From Dastarcus helophoroides (Eukaryota > Arthropoda > Insecta > Coleoptera > Bothrideridae), in NCBI GenBank assembly GCA_028583605.1, contig CM053327.1:23175629-23239628 (forward strand): a DNA stretch of 64,000 nucleotides, written 5' to 3'. Of the stretch, positions 33,561 through 48,400 are shown in pieces. Numbering within the stretch: the stretch's first letter is position 1; every line of letters begins with the position of its first letter. Below the pieces are notes generated by a model that had not been told where the DNA came from, did no database searches, and worked only from the letters and a program-made list of their open reading frames with translations. The translations under genes and the position numbers were made by a program.

Positions 33561-35074
33561 TCATAAATGTTACGTGAAAAAAGAATTTTAAAATGAAAAA
33601 GTAAAATATAGGTGTTTATGTCTGTGTATATTTTCAATTTGCAAGCGAATGTGCGCTTCCCTAGTTTCTACGAGGAACACGCCACACCAGTGAACCTAAA
33701 CTTACGTGACTGCTACATACCAAAAAATAATAAAAACTTTAAACCTTATAACAATATTGATAAAGTTGGTAATATTTTAAAGTTTTTTTGTTAGATTTAA
33801 AGCTAGGAGTTTTAATACCTTAGATTTATAGATGTAACGTCACAAAGTTTATGACTCGTCTCCCCTTGTCACAAAAGGTACGTTTTGATTTTTGCGCTCC
33901 GATGTGCTGCGCTCCTATTCGGCTTAGCGCTTACTTTTAAATTTACAATTAGATCGACTTTTTCTTGAAACTTTGACATTCAGGCTTGAATTTTTACTCA
34001 AAGATTTCAGAACTTCTAAAAAAAGTCAAAATGTTGAAATTAAGTCAAAACTTGAACAAAAGAGTCAAAATTAAAGGATCAAGCTTAATTTTTCTTTTTC
34101 AATTATCTAGATTGATTTGACGGCTTTTGTTCGAAATGTTGACTTTTTTCTGATAATTTCTACTTAAATCACCGCCTCTGAATGTTCGAACCGTTTCTAA
34201 TCTCAGTCGGGATCCTAAGGGTCTGCACTACTGTTTTACTGTTAGCTGCGTCCATTCAGATATTCCACCAGAATATATTTGGTTTATCTTTTGAAATCGA
34301 CGACGATTACTTATTAAACTTTAATCTATTTACATATAAATAAGGATCCTATTTTAAAAAGCCAAGTCGTTTTAATTTTTGGAAGTCGAAATATTTGTAT
34401 TTTAAGTTCTTGTGACACCTGAGAATTTTGACCAAGGTCGTTAAAATTTATTTTGAAAAAACTCGACATTGTTACGAAAAAAATTTGTTGACGATAACCA
34501 AAACCAGACAGGTTGATATCGGCGAATTGAAACCTTAGTACTTGGAATACCAATAAAAACCAAAAATTATTGCAAAACATTTCTGAAATAAAATATTTTT
34601 TATATATTTATTAACGGTATTTCAGGGATATTTGTTTAGATCTTAAAATTTCATATTTGTTGCTTTTTTATTTAAGGAAGGAGTACAATTACGATTTCTA
34701 AACATTCAACAGATAATGTTTGTTTAAATGGATTTCAGATTTTAAACTTAAAAATGAAATTGAAGAGATAAATACTTAATTGGCCTTACTTTGTTATCCA
34801 AATAATAAAAAAGGTTAATAACTCTTCTTTAAATTATTCTGTTTATCTTTACTGCTGGTAGTGTTAATAATTATTAGATGAGTAGCTAGCATTCCAGTAA
34901 ATATCTTGCGTAACTTTCGTTACATTTTATTGACGGTATTATTGAATTAGTAACGTCATTGAATCTATCAAATATAGTTCATTTAGAGAAGCTACTTTCG
35001 AATACGGTTTAATTGCCTAATTATGATGAGATTCGCTATTTAAAATAATTATCTTATCATCAACAGAGAGTAGC
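33561..35074. other. Upstream region of the Tret1-like gene
   Basis: No exon or element ends recognised. The last part (about 34850-35074) loses the repeat character and is the likely proximal regulatory region of the transporter promoter. Confidence 0.35.
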
Positions 35075-35106
35075 TATAAAAGGGAAACTGTTTGGGAATC
35101 TCATTT
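35075..35106 (+). promoter_or_regulatory. TATA box and initiator of the Tret1-like gene
   Basis: TATAAAA at 35075-35081 and an arthropod initiator TCATTT at 35101-35106 are spaced so that the A at 35103 lies 28 bases after the TATA start. The ATG of exon 1 follows at 35142, giving a 5' leader near 39 nt. Confidence 0.7.
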
Positions 35107-35141
35107 CCAGTTTGCAAAATTTTGAGCATCGGAGTAGCAGC

Positions 35142-38100
35142 ATGGGAAATAAAAATATATTTCATATATTCAAAGGATGTTTACCTCAACTATTTGCTGT
35201 ATTGGCTGGTAAGTAACAAATTGTTTTTATCACTCTAGCTTAGACCCCAATTCCACAAAAGTAAAATATAATAGAAAATTAATTCTTTATTAGAAGCACT
35301 GTTTCCGATTTTAGTATTTCTTCACTTTGGTCATATGACAATATCTTTTTTATTATTCTATCCCTGTATTAAAAGAATTGTTTCAATTTACCCAATGATC
35401 TAGAACATAATAATTTAAAATTTCAGTCACTACTAATATACACATAAATTTGGATTTGCTTAACTATTTTTTACACAGATTAGTGGACTAAAGGCCCAGC
35501 GCAACCATTCATAAGGTGGTCTCCAGCCTTACGGATGACTAGAATTTAGACATAGAATTCTTATTTATTACTCTTAACAGTTTAATATTATTATATATCA
35601 TATGATCTAGTTCAAAAGCATGTCGAGCCACACTTGATTCCTCAGTTCTTCCGTACCTCAGATGAGCCAAATGCTCCTTCAGTCGGATTTTAAGAGATCG
35701 TCTAGTCTGCCCGACTGAAACGAAGCGTTTTGCAACATATGTTTATATAGATTTTTCGTCTTTTTTTTTGCTCTAAAATACGTATCTGAATTTATGGTAC
35801 TACATTTAGAATCACCTTGTATATTAAAAAAAATGTTTAAAATAAAATTTTAGCTTCAAAATCTGCAAAATGGATTAAGAAGCTCAAAATTAATAGCTTT
35901 ATGGGATTATTATGGCGTTTATTATCCATGCAATGTTTATTTGACAAATATTTTACAGATACCGGTAAATACCAACCTTACAGCTTTACAATAATAAAAA
36001 CAACTTTTATAATATTGTTGAAAGATTGTAATTATTAAGTGTATTGATAATTTTAACACTTTTCACATTCAAATTCGCAACTAAATATTTATATGCCCCT
36101 TAAAGCCATTCAAGGTATTACATTTAGCTTGATAAGACATGAAAAAGAAAATTTTCCAATAAATCTGTACTAAGGCCAGCGTATTTTTATCTTGAAATAT
36201 TGATATTCCCGTATCTCGCACTGAATGCATCTTCTAATCCAATTAATAATTTCTCTAAGGTACATAAACCAAAATTCAATCGAATAACAACTTTATCAAA
36301 TATAAAATTAAAATCTAAGATTAAATCATTTTTTGGTTTACAATCCGGAGGCATATAATGACTTTGAATCTTACAATGAATTGAAATATTCAATTGCTTC
36401 ATTCTTTATAGCTAGAAATGAGCAGAAAATACACTTTTATTTGATATTTTTGATATATTTGATAAAATATGCAAATTACTCCATTAATCAATTCACAATC
36501 AGCAAGATTGGGAAACTGTTACCAATGTTCTAAAATCTTGAGTTTTAAAAGTTGATGACAGAGATCATAAAATGAACATTTTGTTAAATATGAAAAATAA
36601 TATTCATTATACGTTTAGATTAGTTAAATTAGAAAACAAAATTATAGCTACTTCTGGGATTTGTGCTAAGTAAATCAATGTTTGCATCAAAAAATCTGTT
36701 TTTGATGAAGCTACATTTTTTCTCATTGACATAGTAAATCATTAGGACCATTGGAATCGAGTAAATTGTTGATGTATGGTAGAGACCTATGGTCAATACC
36801 CTCAAAAATCTAATAGTTGAGCTGCAATAGCGAACAGAAGAATAGTAGGATCATTAATTTTTAAAGCAATTATAATTAACGTGAGAAAATATTTAGGATT
36901 TTTGAAAATAATGATGCTTGCAGTAATTTTTCCAATGATCCTAACCTTTCAAAAAAAGCAAATACAGTTGAAACCGGATATAACGACTTTGAAGGGACCA
37001 TAAACTACGAACGCTGTAACCGGTAGTTGTTATAAACAATATAACGGACTGTACAGTTAGCATTTAAAATAATCGCCGGGACCTTGCCATTTTGTCGCAA
37101 TAAGCGATACGTCGTTGTAAACGATGTGGTTATATCCGGTTTTGACTGTAGTTGTAAAAAGATGGTGCATCCCGCACTATGCTCATTGAGACCTGATTAT
37201 GAGGTTATTTAGAGTCCAAGGTCTATTTCGACAGACAAAATTTAACTGAATTGCAAAATCATATTAGAAGATAAATGCGCTAAATTGCAATGAACATAAT
37301 TTCTACACAAACTTGGTACTTCATAGCTTTGGGATAATTGTTTTTACAATGCGAAGCACAATGTAGAGCTATGAATTAAGCTGCCTTAAAAGCAGGCATT
37401 TCCAAAATTGCAAAATTTCCTACACCAACAATTTGTATTCGACATGTTTATCTTGCCCTGTTATTAATAACATTGCCTTTTGATAACCTTCGACTATGTG
37501 TTAATTAAAATGCGTTATAGCAAATATTGTACATAAACAGGAACAACTCACAATTTATTTATTGTACAGTGTCGTATTTTCGGCGTTTTTCAGGAATATT
37601 GGAGTTATTATTAAAGATGTGTGTTGGGGTTTTTATTTTAGTCTCCCACTTTATCATCAAATGAATGATTCCGATGTCAAAGTTGTCATGGCTGCCTTAG
37701 TCTTTAAGCTACAGGGTGATTTTGAAAATCTTTGCTTTTTAAAAATGCTCCGTTTTCGGTTATACTCTAATAGACCAACAATTATTGGGATATCCAAATT
37801 TATATATTTTTTAAATGAAACACCCTACATATTATTTTTTATATTAATGAAGCATAATTTTGGCTTTTCAAAATATATGTTTGTTAAGGTTTATTTTAAA
37901 AAACAAGCCCAAAATTCGATATTTTTATAATTTACTTTCTTTATATGACTAATTTACCAGAAACAAATGCAAAATTAACAAGTATCCAACGAATTAAACT
38001 CTCCAATAAGTTCAATTGAGTATTAAAACTTAATCATTATTGCACTAGTTTATTTTATCTTAAAAACACAAATCTTATCTCTAATAAAAACAACTTTTTT

Positions 38101-39427
38101 AAAGATATTTTTCAAAATTACAAACGCTTTTATGAATGCAACATTATATACTGGTATATTTTTGTTATTCTTCTAATTGCATTTACCAGAATTTTTGATC
38201 TATTTCGAATGATTTGGTACGCCAAATCAATTCCTTTACGAAGTTCAGCTACATGGAGAGAAAAGAAATAAAAGTGTTTTGGTATGCAGAATCATCATGG
38301 CTAATAAGTGAGGATTTTCAAAATTCCACAAAGGCAGCCATGACAAATTTGAGACTGGAATCTTTCATTTCATCAAAAAGTAGGAGACTAAAGTAAAAAC
38401 CCCAACACATTATCCTTACTAATAACTCCAATATTCCCGAAAAGTGTCGAAAATTGGACACCCTGTATATATGTATTGAGAGTTGCTCTTAATTTATGGA
38501 CTAAACATTTCAAAAAATAACTAAATAGGGATTCCAAAATGATGTATCTAACACAATCATTGCTAGTAATTTCAAACGGATCTGTTTCGTATTTAGCTAA
38601 AAAAAAATGAACAAGCAAATAAAAGCCAAAATTGATAGACAAATCTTGTTCTTGAAACCAAGAAATATTAAAAAAAGACTAAGCTCTAACGCGTTTCGAT
38701 GGCCAAGTATTTCTCTGAAGATCATCACTTGGCCATCGAAACGCGTAAGAGCAAGTATTGTTGTGTTTTTTTTAAATATTTCTTGGTTTCAGGGAAAAGA
38801 TTTGTATATCAATTTTGGTTTTTATTTGCTTATTCATTTATTTTAGGAAAATACAGTATTTCTCCAAAGATGATAGCTTAGAGCAAGTGCTGTTGTGTTT
38901 TTTAATCTTTCTTAGTTTTGGGAGACGAGATTTGTATATCAATTTCTGAAGATAATCAAGGACCAGTTCGTTCCAGCAAAAAATGATGATAATAATAATA
39001 ATAGTAAAAACAAAAATAAAAAAAGTGCATATTACATTTTCTAAGACTTTAAACAAATCATGGATAATGCTTTCTGAAGAGTGTGCCATTAAGACCGCAT
39101 ATTTTAAATTTAGATTCATTTTTTTGTAGAGCGTCTTTATTGGACAGTTAACATGTTTGAATGTGGAGGTTAAAACATGGATAATTAAACTGACGCAGAA
39201 CACATAGAAATTGTGCATATTCATTACCGAAATGATGAGAATTTTTCGGAAACAATTCGAAGATATTGTGGATTTTTTGGTCACCTTAACGCAGTGGTTT
39301 CCAACCTTTTTGTACCTGCGCCCCCCTTTAAAAAAAAATTGTTGCGCCCCCTTCATTTTTCTAACAACCTAATTTCATAAATATTCAACTGATATTATAA
39401 TTTATTTAATGGGCTACAAAACAATAT

Positions 39428-39468
<41 letters not shown>

Positions 39469-42400
39469 GTTTGTATTCGAAAAAGATATTTTGGAAACAG
39501 CTGCATGCCCCCCTTGCAACAGTCTCGCGCCCCCTAGGGGGGCGCGCCCCACAGGTTCGAAATCACTGCCTTAACGCATCTTAGGTTTTTTCAGTCTAAT
39601 GGGAATTTTATATATGATAAAGGTTTCAAATTCCTTGACACACATCTGTGAATTATAAATTAGAATATTATACATTTACCAATAACATAATGTGAGCTAC
39701 GCGTAAAATTAAACATTTGGGTAACAAATCAGAAAGTTTGCTTCGCCAAGGAATCCACTTTATGTGGATTTTAATAGCATATGCTAGATAATCTGATATC
39801 AGATTATTAAGCTAATGTTTTCTTTGGTAACAAACTCAAGATGTATATTAATAGTAAAAGAATAGTTAAAGTATTTTGAGTTAACTCAACGCAAATGTTT
39901 CCCTAAAAAATCATGGTGGAGGATATGCATATTTTATTTTATATTATGAAAATCTAACAAAAGTTGTCGTGTCTAAAATATTTTTGATGAAAAAAAGCAG
40001 AGCTACCCATTTTGCCGGGAGGCCTAATATTTTTTAAAAGGTTTTCTAGGCGAAAACCTCTGTGCTGTTATACATGTTGCCACAACCTTAAATCCGCCTC
40101 TGAATATAGGGAATTCACTGCTTACTTGAAAAATGCTGTTGCTACAATTTTTGATACTTAATGCGTAATTTTTTGCTGACATTTGGCCTAAAAAAATTGA
40201 GAGGATACCTAAATGGTACCACAAATGCATAGTACAGTAAAAGTCGGCAATTTTATTAGCTACTAATACAGCAATACATCCAGCACGGGAGGCTACATAA
40301 GACGGCTGTCATCTATAATATTTTATGACTATTGTGTTATCTTTAGGTGTCTAAAGGAATACTTTGTATTTTTTTTAATCTACAAATTGCATTACATTAC
40401 CGAACGTTAGTTACGACCCCTTTAAGAGTATGGTATTAAAAATTTGTTTCGGTCAATAATATTGTTATTCAATCTAGAAATCCATACAAATAATCCTAAT
40501 TAATGATAACAAATCACATGAATTCCGAAAAAAAAATAAGATTACCTAAAAAATAAAATTTTATGTTCTTATCAATTTATCATCTCATAGCTATCAAAAA
40601 CTTTTCCTACATCAAAAGTTAATTTTAAATAACAACTTGATGGTAGTGTGGATACCAGGAAAAGGTATATTATAATTAATTAATCGCGTATCTAAAATTT
40701 AAATTAATATAACCAAACAAAATTATTACGAATAAGTATACCAAAATACTCGATTTTTAATAATGTTACGATATATTTTATAAGTAAAATATTTGTGGAA
40801 AACTAAAAAAAAAACCAAAGCTGTATTGTTATTGTCTCACGAACATAGGAACTGTTATTTTTTCTCTTTGTTTTTGCACAAATACCTTATTTGTTAAGTT
40901 AATTTTATTAGAATTAGTTAGAACTGAAAAGTTTCCATTATTTTGTCTGTAATTTCAGTTCTATTGATTTCACAGTAGTACGGTAGAAGTATATGTATAC
41001 AGGGTATTGAGCGAGTAATGGGACAACGCATTATTTTACGAACAAAGGTTGATTTAGACAAAAGTACAAAAATTTTAATTACAAGTTACAAGAAATCCGA
41101 ACATGCAATAAAAAGTATGGCATCCCATTTAAAAAAATTCGTTACTGTGGTGCCACTTAGCGACGAAGAAAGAAAATTAAAGTGAAAAGTGTCCCCCATA
41201 CTATAATTAACCATTATATTTTCAGATTGCCTAAATCACCCTTTGTTCCTTAGATATTTCACTGTCCTATTCCTCGTTGAACGGCCTGTATAACAAGTTT
41301 GAAGATGTTATCTTCATAAATAAATAAGGATTGCGGGTGTATCATGAGTCTGTTGCACCCAATATAGGCCCAATTACTTTTAAGCACGCTAAATTTGGGA
41401 TTTTTTAATACGAAAGAGTTTATTGCCATTTTCACATGTATTATCTTGTTTTAGTGAACTAAACTTTATATGGATAACTTCAAATTATTTATGACTATAT
41501 TGTGATTTATTAAAATCTAATGATTGGAAATTTATAAATAACCCCACACTAAAAGTTGAATTCAATGATAGTTTAAAGAAAATATTATTAGGTATATTAA
41601 TAAATTGCGATGTGCGTAAATTGAAAAAATTAAAAATATTGATTATAGTGAAGAATTAATATCTATAATATGATAAATAATTAATCGTTTCATTTTTATA
41701 GATCATTGAGTTTTTCATAGCGTTATGCACTTCTGATAAATTTTTCCAATACATGTATATTAATATTATACGATTACATTATGCAGTACTCTGGGATAAA
41801 AATGAGCTTATGCTCTTGAATAAACTATAGGTAAAATATTTTTCAAATGATAAATACTGCATGTGGTTAGATTACACTGATAACTCACTACATATTATCA
41901 TAATAATATGTTAGGATTTTGTTTCAATCATTGTTTAATAAAAAATACCTAAAACCTTCAAAAACTGATATCTGTCTAGAAGTATAAACAATGTATTTAA
42001 TCGAAATAGTCAGTCAACAATAACAATTTCCTGTGCCGTTATCTTATCTGAAGATTTATTTTCTAAATTCATCAATCAAAGTTTAAGATGAAATAAGAAT
42101 TTTTAAACAATATTCCTATAATCATATTTAACTTGCCCATTGCAGGAAATGAATTTTTACCACATTGTATTAACAACAAGTGCATACATAAATACAAAGG
42201 TTTCCCATTTTTTAAAATTTTTCTCTTTGTTAATCTTTTTTAATTAGATAGATGGATAGTCGGATTGTTTTTTCAGTTACTTTTTAAACTCGTTTAACTC
42301 CTTTAAAAATGCCATGGTAATATGATTAATTAACAAGTACAGTAAAACCCCGCTTAACGCGGGGGTTACGTTCCAACCAAGTAGCGCGTTATACAAAACA

Positions 42401-45400
42401 GCGTTAAACGAGGTCATCTCTTCATGTACTTAATGGGATTAGGGGAAAACGGGTGTAAAAAGCAAATCATCATTCATGTTTAGATCATTCGGATTCTTCT
42501 GCATTTCCAATTTTCCGCTTTCTCATTAAGAAGGCGCCTAATGTCATTTGTATTTTTATTCAGTGCCCTACAAGAAGTTGTGAAAATATGGGAAAGGCGT
42601 CCATGGCACCTTGTCTTGCCTTTGAACTCCTATCAAAATCTGCTTCATTTTTAATAAATTGGTTTATAATTTCTGTTATAGTAGCTAACCTGGTTTTTAG
42701 AAGTGCCGTTGACAATTTTTGTTGTTCTTCAGAATCACTATTTTCAATATTTTTGTGTTGTTCTTGATCCACTATTTCCTTGAGCTCATCATTAACATTT
42801 CTTTGAGTCCTTCCACATTTCTTTGAGTCCTTCCACATTTCTAAATCTGTTTGTTTCACTAATTCGACTATTTCGTTCATATCAACAGAGTTTCTAGTGT
42901 CACCGTCCTCGTTTAGATCTTGCCAAATATTTTTATACACTCCTTTAAAACCTTTCTTCGTAACCTCATTAAAAAAAATTATATATGTATGTTGTATGTA
43001 CTTTAAATTAAGAGTAAGCACAATGATGTCTGTAATTTTTAGGTAATCTCATTATTCCAATAAAAAAGCGTTTAACCGAAACAGCGTTAAACGGAGCAGC
43101 GTTAAGTGGAGTCTTACTGTACATCTTAGCAGACCCCAAAACTTTATTAAAATTGCTACAATTCTTAAAATTGCTTAGAGGTCCAGTACGGAAGATTAAA
43201 ACAAATTTTAGCATAATATTTGTTTTTAAAGTTCCTAACATACTTTTGTTTTAGGATGTGGAAAGACCTAACAGTTTTGCCTGTGTAGATGGATGCAGAA
43301 AGTTACTTATGATGAAAACTGAAAACGCAGCCACCTAGACAGGACATTTTAAGACATTTTATAAATAACATTTTTCCAAGAGTCGTGGTTCAATCAAAAC
43401 TCACCACCAGTGTCTTAACAAGTGAAAAATGTACAATATGTGTGTTTGAAAAATATAATTTCTAACAATGCCAATGGTAAGTTTTTGTATAAATAATTGT
43501 CTGGATATAAATTAAAGTATGCAATGCTTTTGCTCATCTTTAAACATATCCTTATCGCGAAAGAAGGTCAAGTGCAAATTTATATAAAAGCACATAAAAA
43601 CTTGAATTTTGAAGAAATAGCTTAACTATAATACAAACAAGACAGTAATTTCATCATATCCTTACAACATTATTTAGAATTACAACATTTCCTTGGTATT
43701 GATGTTGCCAAAGCAAGCAATTCAAGTATAAATAACCACAATAAGAAATTTAAAGCTAGATAAAATGCACAAGACAATCATAATTATGCATAGTGAAACG
43801 GCGTGCGTATTAAAAATACACTTAATATATGGTACTTTTTCTCCTTCAGAAAAAAAGGTGGAACAAACCTAGTTTTTCTTTATTTATGAAGATAACATAT
43901 TCTAACTTGATACAATTAAGGTACTCATGGAACGTCAATCTTTGAATGAAAATGATATTGTCGGTCCATAACTTCGTAATGAGCACTTTAGAAAAAATAT
44001 TGTTTTACAAAAGTTGCTTCTATTTGTTTATGTTTATTAAATATGTAAAATTAACTGGGGGGTGCATTTATAACCAAAGATCCTGTATATTTCTTTTTGT
44101 TATTTAACAGAATGTTTCACAGAAGAGCCCGAAGTAGGTTGCATTTCAGGATCATAAGGTTATACAATATTCTTTGATGTCCAAATTCAATAAATGTTGC
44201 AAAATTAGGAAATTCAATAAATTGTCAACTAGAAAATAAGATTCAAATTAGGGTAAAATATATTCAAATTGTCTTCCTTTATTATGCAAACAGTTTAAAT
44301 CCTAGACCTGCAAACTCTTGCAATATTTAGTCTTGCCGAAATAAAAAGGTCGTAAAATAAAACAAAACATTTAAAAAATTTTAAAAGTACAAAATTTCAA
44401 TCATTTTCGAAACCACTTTCGACATTTCAAAAGACACTTTAAGGAAAGAGATAACTTCATTTTAGGAACTATGAGATATTGTCTAGATTGACTTTATCCT
44501 AGATTCAGATGTTTATTTTCTTAACATTTTTTCTTTATATTCAAAAATGAGGAAATAAAATTTTAATTCGGGGTCTCTTACTTCATACTGACTTTTTCGC
44601 AATAGCGAAATTATTTAAAAAAATCGAATTTTACAAGAAAAGTTGAAAAAAATTGATATTTTTGAAAAAACAGTAAGTTAAAAATTTAAAAAGGTACAAA
44701 TTTTCGAAATGCATATAAACAAAAAATTCCCAAAATGTCGAATTACCTTCCGAAATTTTAACTTCAGTATTTCGACGTTAAATACGAATATTCCAGTTTA
44801 GAAGGAAAATTTTGACTTGTTTACCCTAAATTCAATCTAAAATTATTAGAAAACACATTTTATGAAAAAGGAAAAAAATTTTCCCCATTTGTAAATTTGA
44901 AAATTCAAATTTTCAACAAGAAATCCTGAAATTTGCAATACTAATATATTATACTTATTGGAGTGTCTAGGGGTTTTCACCTAGGAGAACAGGTACAGTG
45001 GGTGAAATTAAATAAAAATATATGAAATGTTTAGATAATAATATACGTAAAAAAGTTTACCTATTAAAAAATTGTGATCTTTATTAAAAATAATAGTAAC
45101 AATAATAAACTGGGTGTTTCAAAATAAGGTGCTCATACTTAAGGAGCATAATCCTGGCGCAATTTTAAGAAAAAAAGTTTATATCAACATAAATCCAGAA
45201 CCGTTTTATTTTTAAGCTAGAGGGTCTTGAAAGAAAAAATTTAGTTTTTTCTTAAATATTACGAAACCACTTACAATATTTTTTTCAATTTTGGTAGATA
45301 CTAACTAGACATAAACACAATTTTTTTGCAGTAGCGTTTATGCTAATATGTCCTTTAATATTCTTAATGAAAAAATGGTACGTCAATGCTTTTTTACAAA

Positions 45401-48400
45401 TTAAGTACTAATTTCATAAACGACCTTCATTTCTTGGTAAAAATCCTCCCATAATTTTTTTTGTCTGATAGACGGTTTTCGGTTAAAACAATTATTTAGC
45501 TTTAAAAACTATGTTTATTTATTTTGGGTTTATTAATTATCAAAAATAGTTATAAAGTCACGCCACTGTTTTTTTTAATTTAAAATAAATATGGCTTTCA
45601 GTAAGACTGTTTATTCTTAGTTACAATTTTCTCTTAACTTTTTTCACCGGACGAACGGTTTTAAGTAAAAAATAAAATGCATTTCTTGGCATTTCGATTG
45701 GGGTTTTAAGTTCTTTTCTACAAAATTAATGTTTTATTTTAAGGCAACTTTGTTGTTTCTGTATGAAAATTTATGTTGTAGAATTTAGATTTATATGTTT
45801 TCGAAAAATATTTATTTTTAATGATTAATAAACCCTCAATATAAAATAAGTAAATATAGTTTTTAAAGCTAAATACTTGTTTTAACCGAAAACAGTTTAT
45901 CAGAGGAAAAAAATTCAAGGGAGCATTTTTACCAAGAAATGAAGGTCTTTTATGAAATTGGTACTTAATTTGTAAAAAAGCAGTGACGTACCATTTTTTC
46001 GTTAAGAATACTCAAAGACATATTAGCATGGATGCCACTGATGGAAGAAATATTTTGAGTAGTTTCATAGTATTTAGGAAAAAACTAATTTTTGTCTTAA
46101 TTTTCAAGACCCTGTAACTTAAAAATAAAGCGGTACCGGACCTATGTTGATATAAACTTTTTTTCTTAAAATCTCTCGAGGATTATACCCCTTAAGTATG
46201 AGCACCGTATTTTGAGACACCCAGTTTATTATTATTACTATTATTTTTAATAAAGATCACAATTTTTTAATAGGTAAACTTTTTTACATATATTGTTAGC
46301 TAAACATTCCATATAATTTTATTTAATTTCACTCACTGTAACTGTAATCCTAGGTTTTTGAATTTTTAATGCTCCAGGCAGTCTACTAACTGAAATATTC
46401 AGCAGATTTTTGCTCGAATTTTTAGCTCTTAAACTCGAAATTTGGTTTCAAATTTATTTAAAAAAATTAGAAGTCTCAAATAAAATTGAAAACACCCGTT
46501 GACAGATTAAAAGTTTAAAATGAGAATTTTGAGAAGAGGTAAATTATGACTATTTTTGTTGTAAAATTAGTGTTTTTTTTAATGTTGACTATTTCTTAAA
46601 CTTCCGAAATGCGATTTTAGGCTTTTTTCCTAAAATCTCGACTTTAAACACAAAATGTTGACTTTTTTATTTTTTCAACGATTTATCAACTTGTAAATCG
46701 AAATACTCAAGCTGAAATTTCGTGTTTATCTATATGTAAATACAGATTTTTTCTAGAAATATTAATGGAATTTCCGATTTTTTTTTAAAAATTTTAACGT
46801 AAAAGACATTCTAGTTTATAGCTCAAAATTTCACAAAAGCATTCGAAATTTAAAAAATTTAAATTGATACATTCGTCCTACAGATTAAACAAGGTGTTAG
46901 GTCAAAATTTCATGATTTATGAAGGGTTCCATCGAAAAAAAAATTTAAAAAACCTTGGCTTTAAAAAAATAAACCGAAAACTTTCTAAAACGAAAACAAT
47001 TATTTTTCTCACACGCGGCGGGGCCCCTAGGCCGCATTGGGCCCATAGGTCCTATCCAGTAGTGCTTCTACGAAATTAAAAGAAAACACTTTTTATTAAA
47101 TGGATTATTTTTTTCAGCATTTGAGAGTAACCTGACCCACAACAAGTATAAAACTTATGAAGATTTCTGATTCCTTTGATTTTTTTCTACAAAACTATGT
47201 TAGTCGAGACTTTTTATTTCGGAATTACTGCTTCAGCACCAGATATCTATTTTCCTATTATGGAAAACATTTTACTAAGTGGATTATTTTTATCCTTCTA
47301 GGAACCCTGAATGCCATATCCGATGGTATGCAATTTGGATGGACATCTCCTATGATACCCAGACTTCAAGCTCCCGACAGCCCAGTAAAAATTACAGAAC
47401 TGGACGTAGTATGGCTTGAGAGTATTTATATGTTAACCGGATTGATTGGCCTCCCAATAACCATATTTATAGTAGACAAATTTGGCAGAAAAAAGTCCGT
47501 TCTTGTTGCTTCATTTGTATGTGTCATTGGATGGACATTGATAGCTCTAGCAGACAGAGTAGAATATTTGTATGCTGCTCGATCTATTATGGGTATATCA
47601 GCCGATATTGCATTTATTTCCTCACCCATGTATATTGCGGAAGTAGCTCATCAGAAAATAAGAGGATTTTTGGCTGGTATAATTTATATTATGATGCTTT
47701 CCGGAATATTAATTATTTATTCTATTGGTCCTTTTGTACCATTCTATGTTCCGTCAATTGTTGGAGGATGCATTTTGTTGACTCAACTTACAATATTTCC
47801 TTTTATGCCAGAATCGCCTTATTTTCTTCTATATGTTGGAAAGCGGGAAAAAGCTAAAAATTCATTAATGTGGCTTCGAGGAACTAAAGATGTTGATAAT
47901 GAGTTAGATGATATGGTCGCCTCAATTGAACGACAAAAGACAGAAAAAGGCCGACCTCAAGATCTAGTTTTAGTTAAGAGCAATCGAAAAGCAGTTATAA
48001 TAATGACTGTATTGAATGGTGCTCAGCATATGGCTGGAATAACAGTCATATCCATGAATATCCATTCCATTTTAGCAGCTGCTGGGTCAATTTATATAGA
48101 ACCAAACACTTCAGCTATTCTATTTTGCGCCCTTATGTTTGTGGCTACATGTTCTTCCACTTTTATTTTGGATAAATTTGGAAGAAAGATTTTACTATTG
48201 GTATCCGCAATTTTATCAGGACTTTGTTTGGTAACCTTGGCTATCTTCTTTAACTTAAAGAACGGTGGGGTAAATGTTGATAAAATTAGTTGGATTCCTG
48301 TGGTGTGCGTTATGATATTTGCTCTTGTCTTTAAATTGGGTTTGGGCATAATACCCATTGTAATGACAGCAGAACTATTTCCTGCAAAAATAAAAGCTCT

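Noticed and set aside
37562..37930. 122-codon ORF in the Tret1-like intron
   Set aside because: Lies across the inverted end of a DNA element and shows no protein resemblance.
47157..47301. Upstream ATG as the main start of the Tret1-like protein
   Set aside because: The resulting N-terminus is atypical, while exon 1 at 35142 gives a family-like start with matching phase and a promoter. Kept only as a possible alternative.
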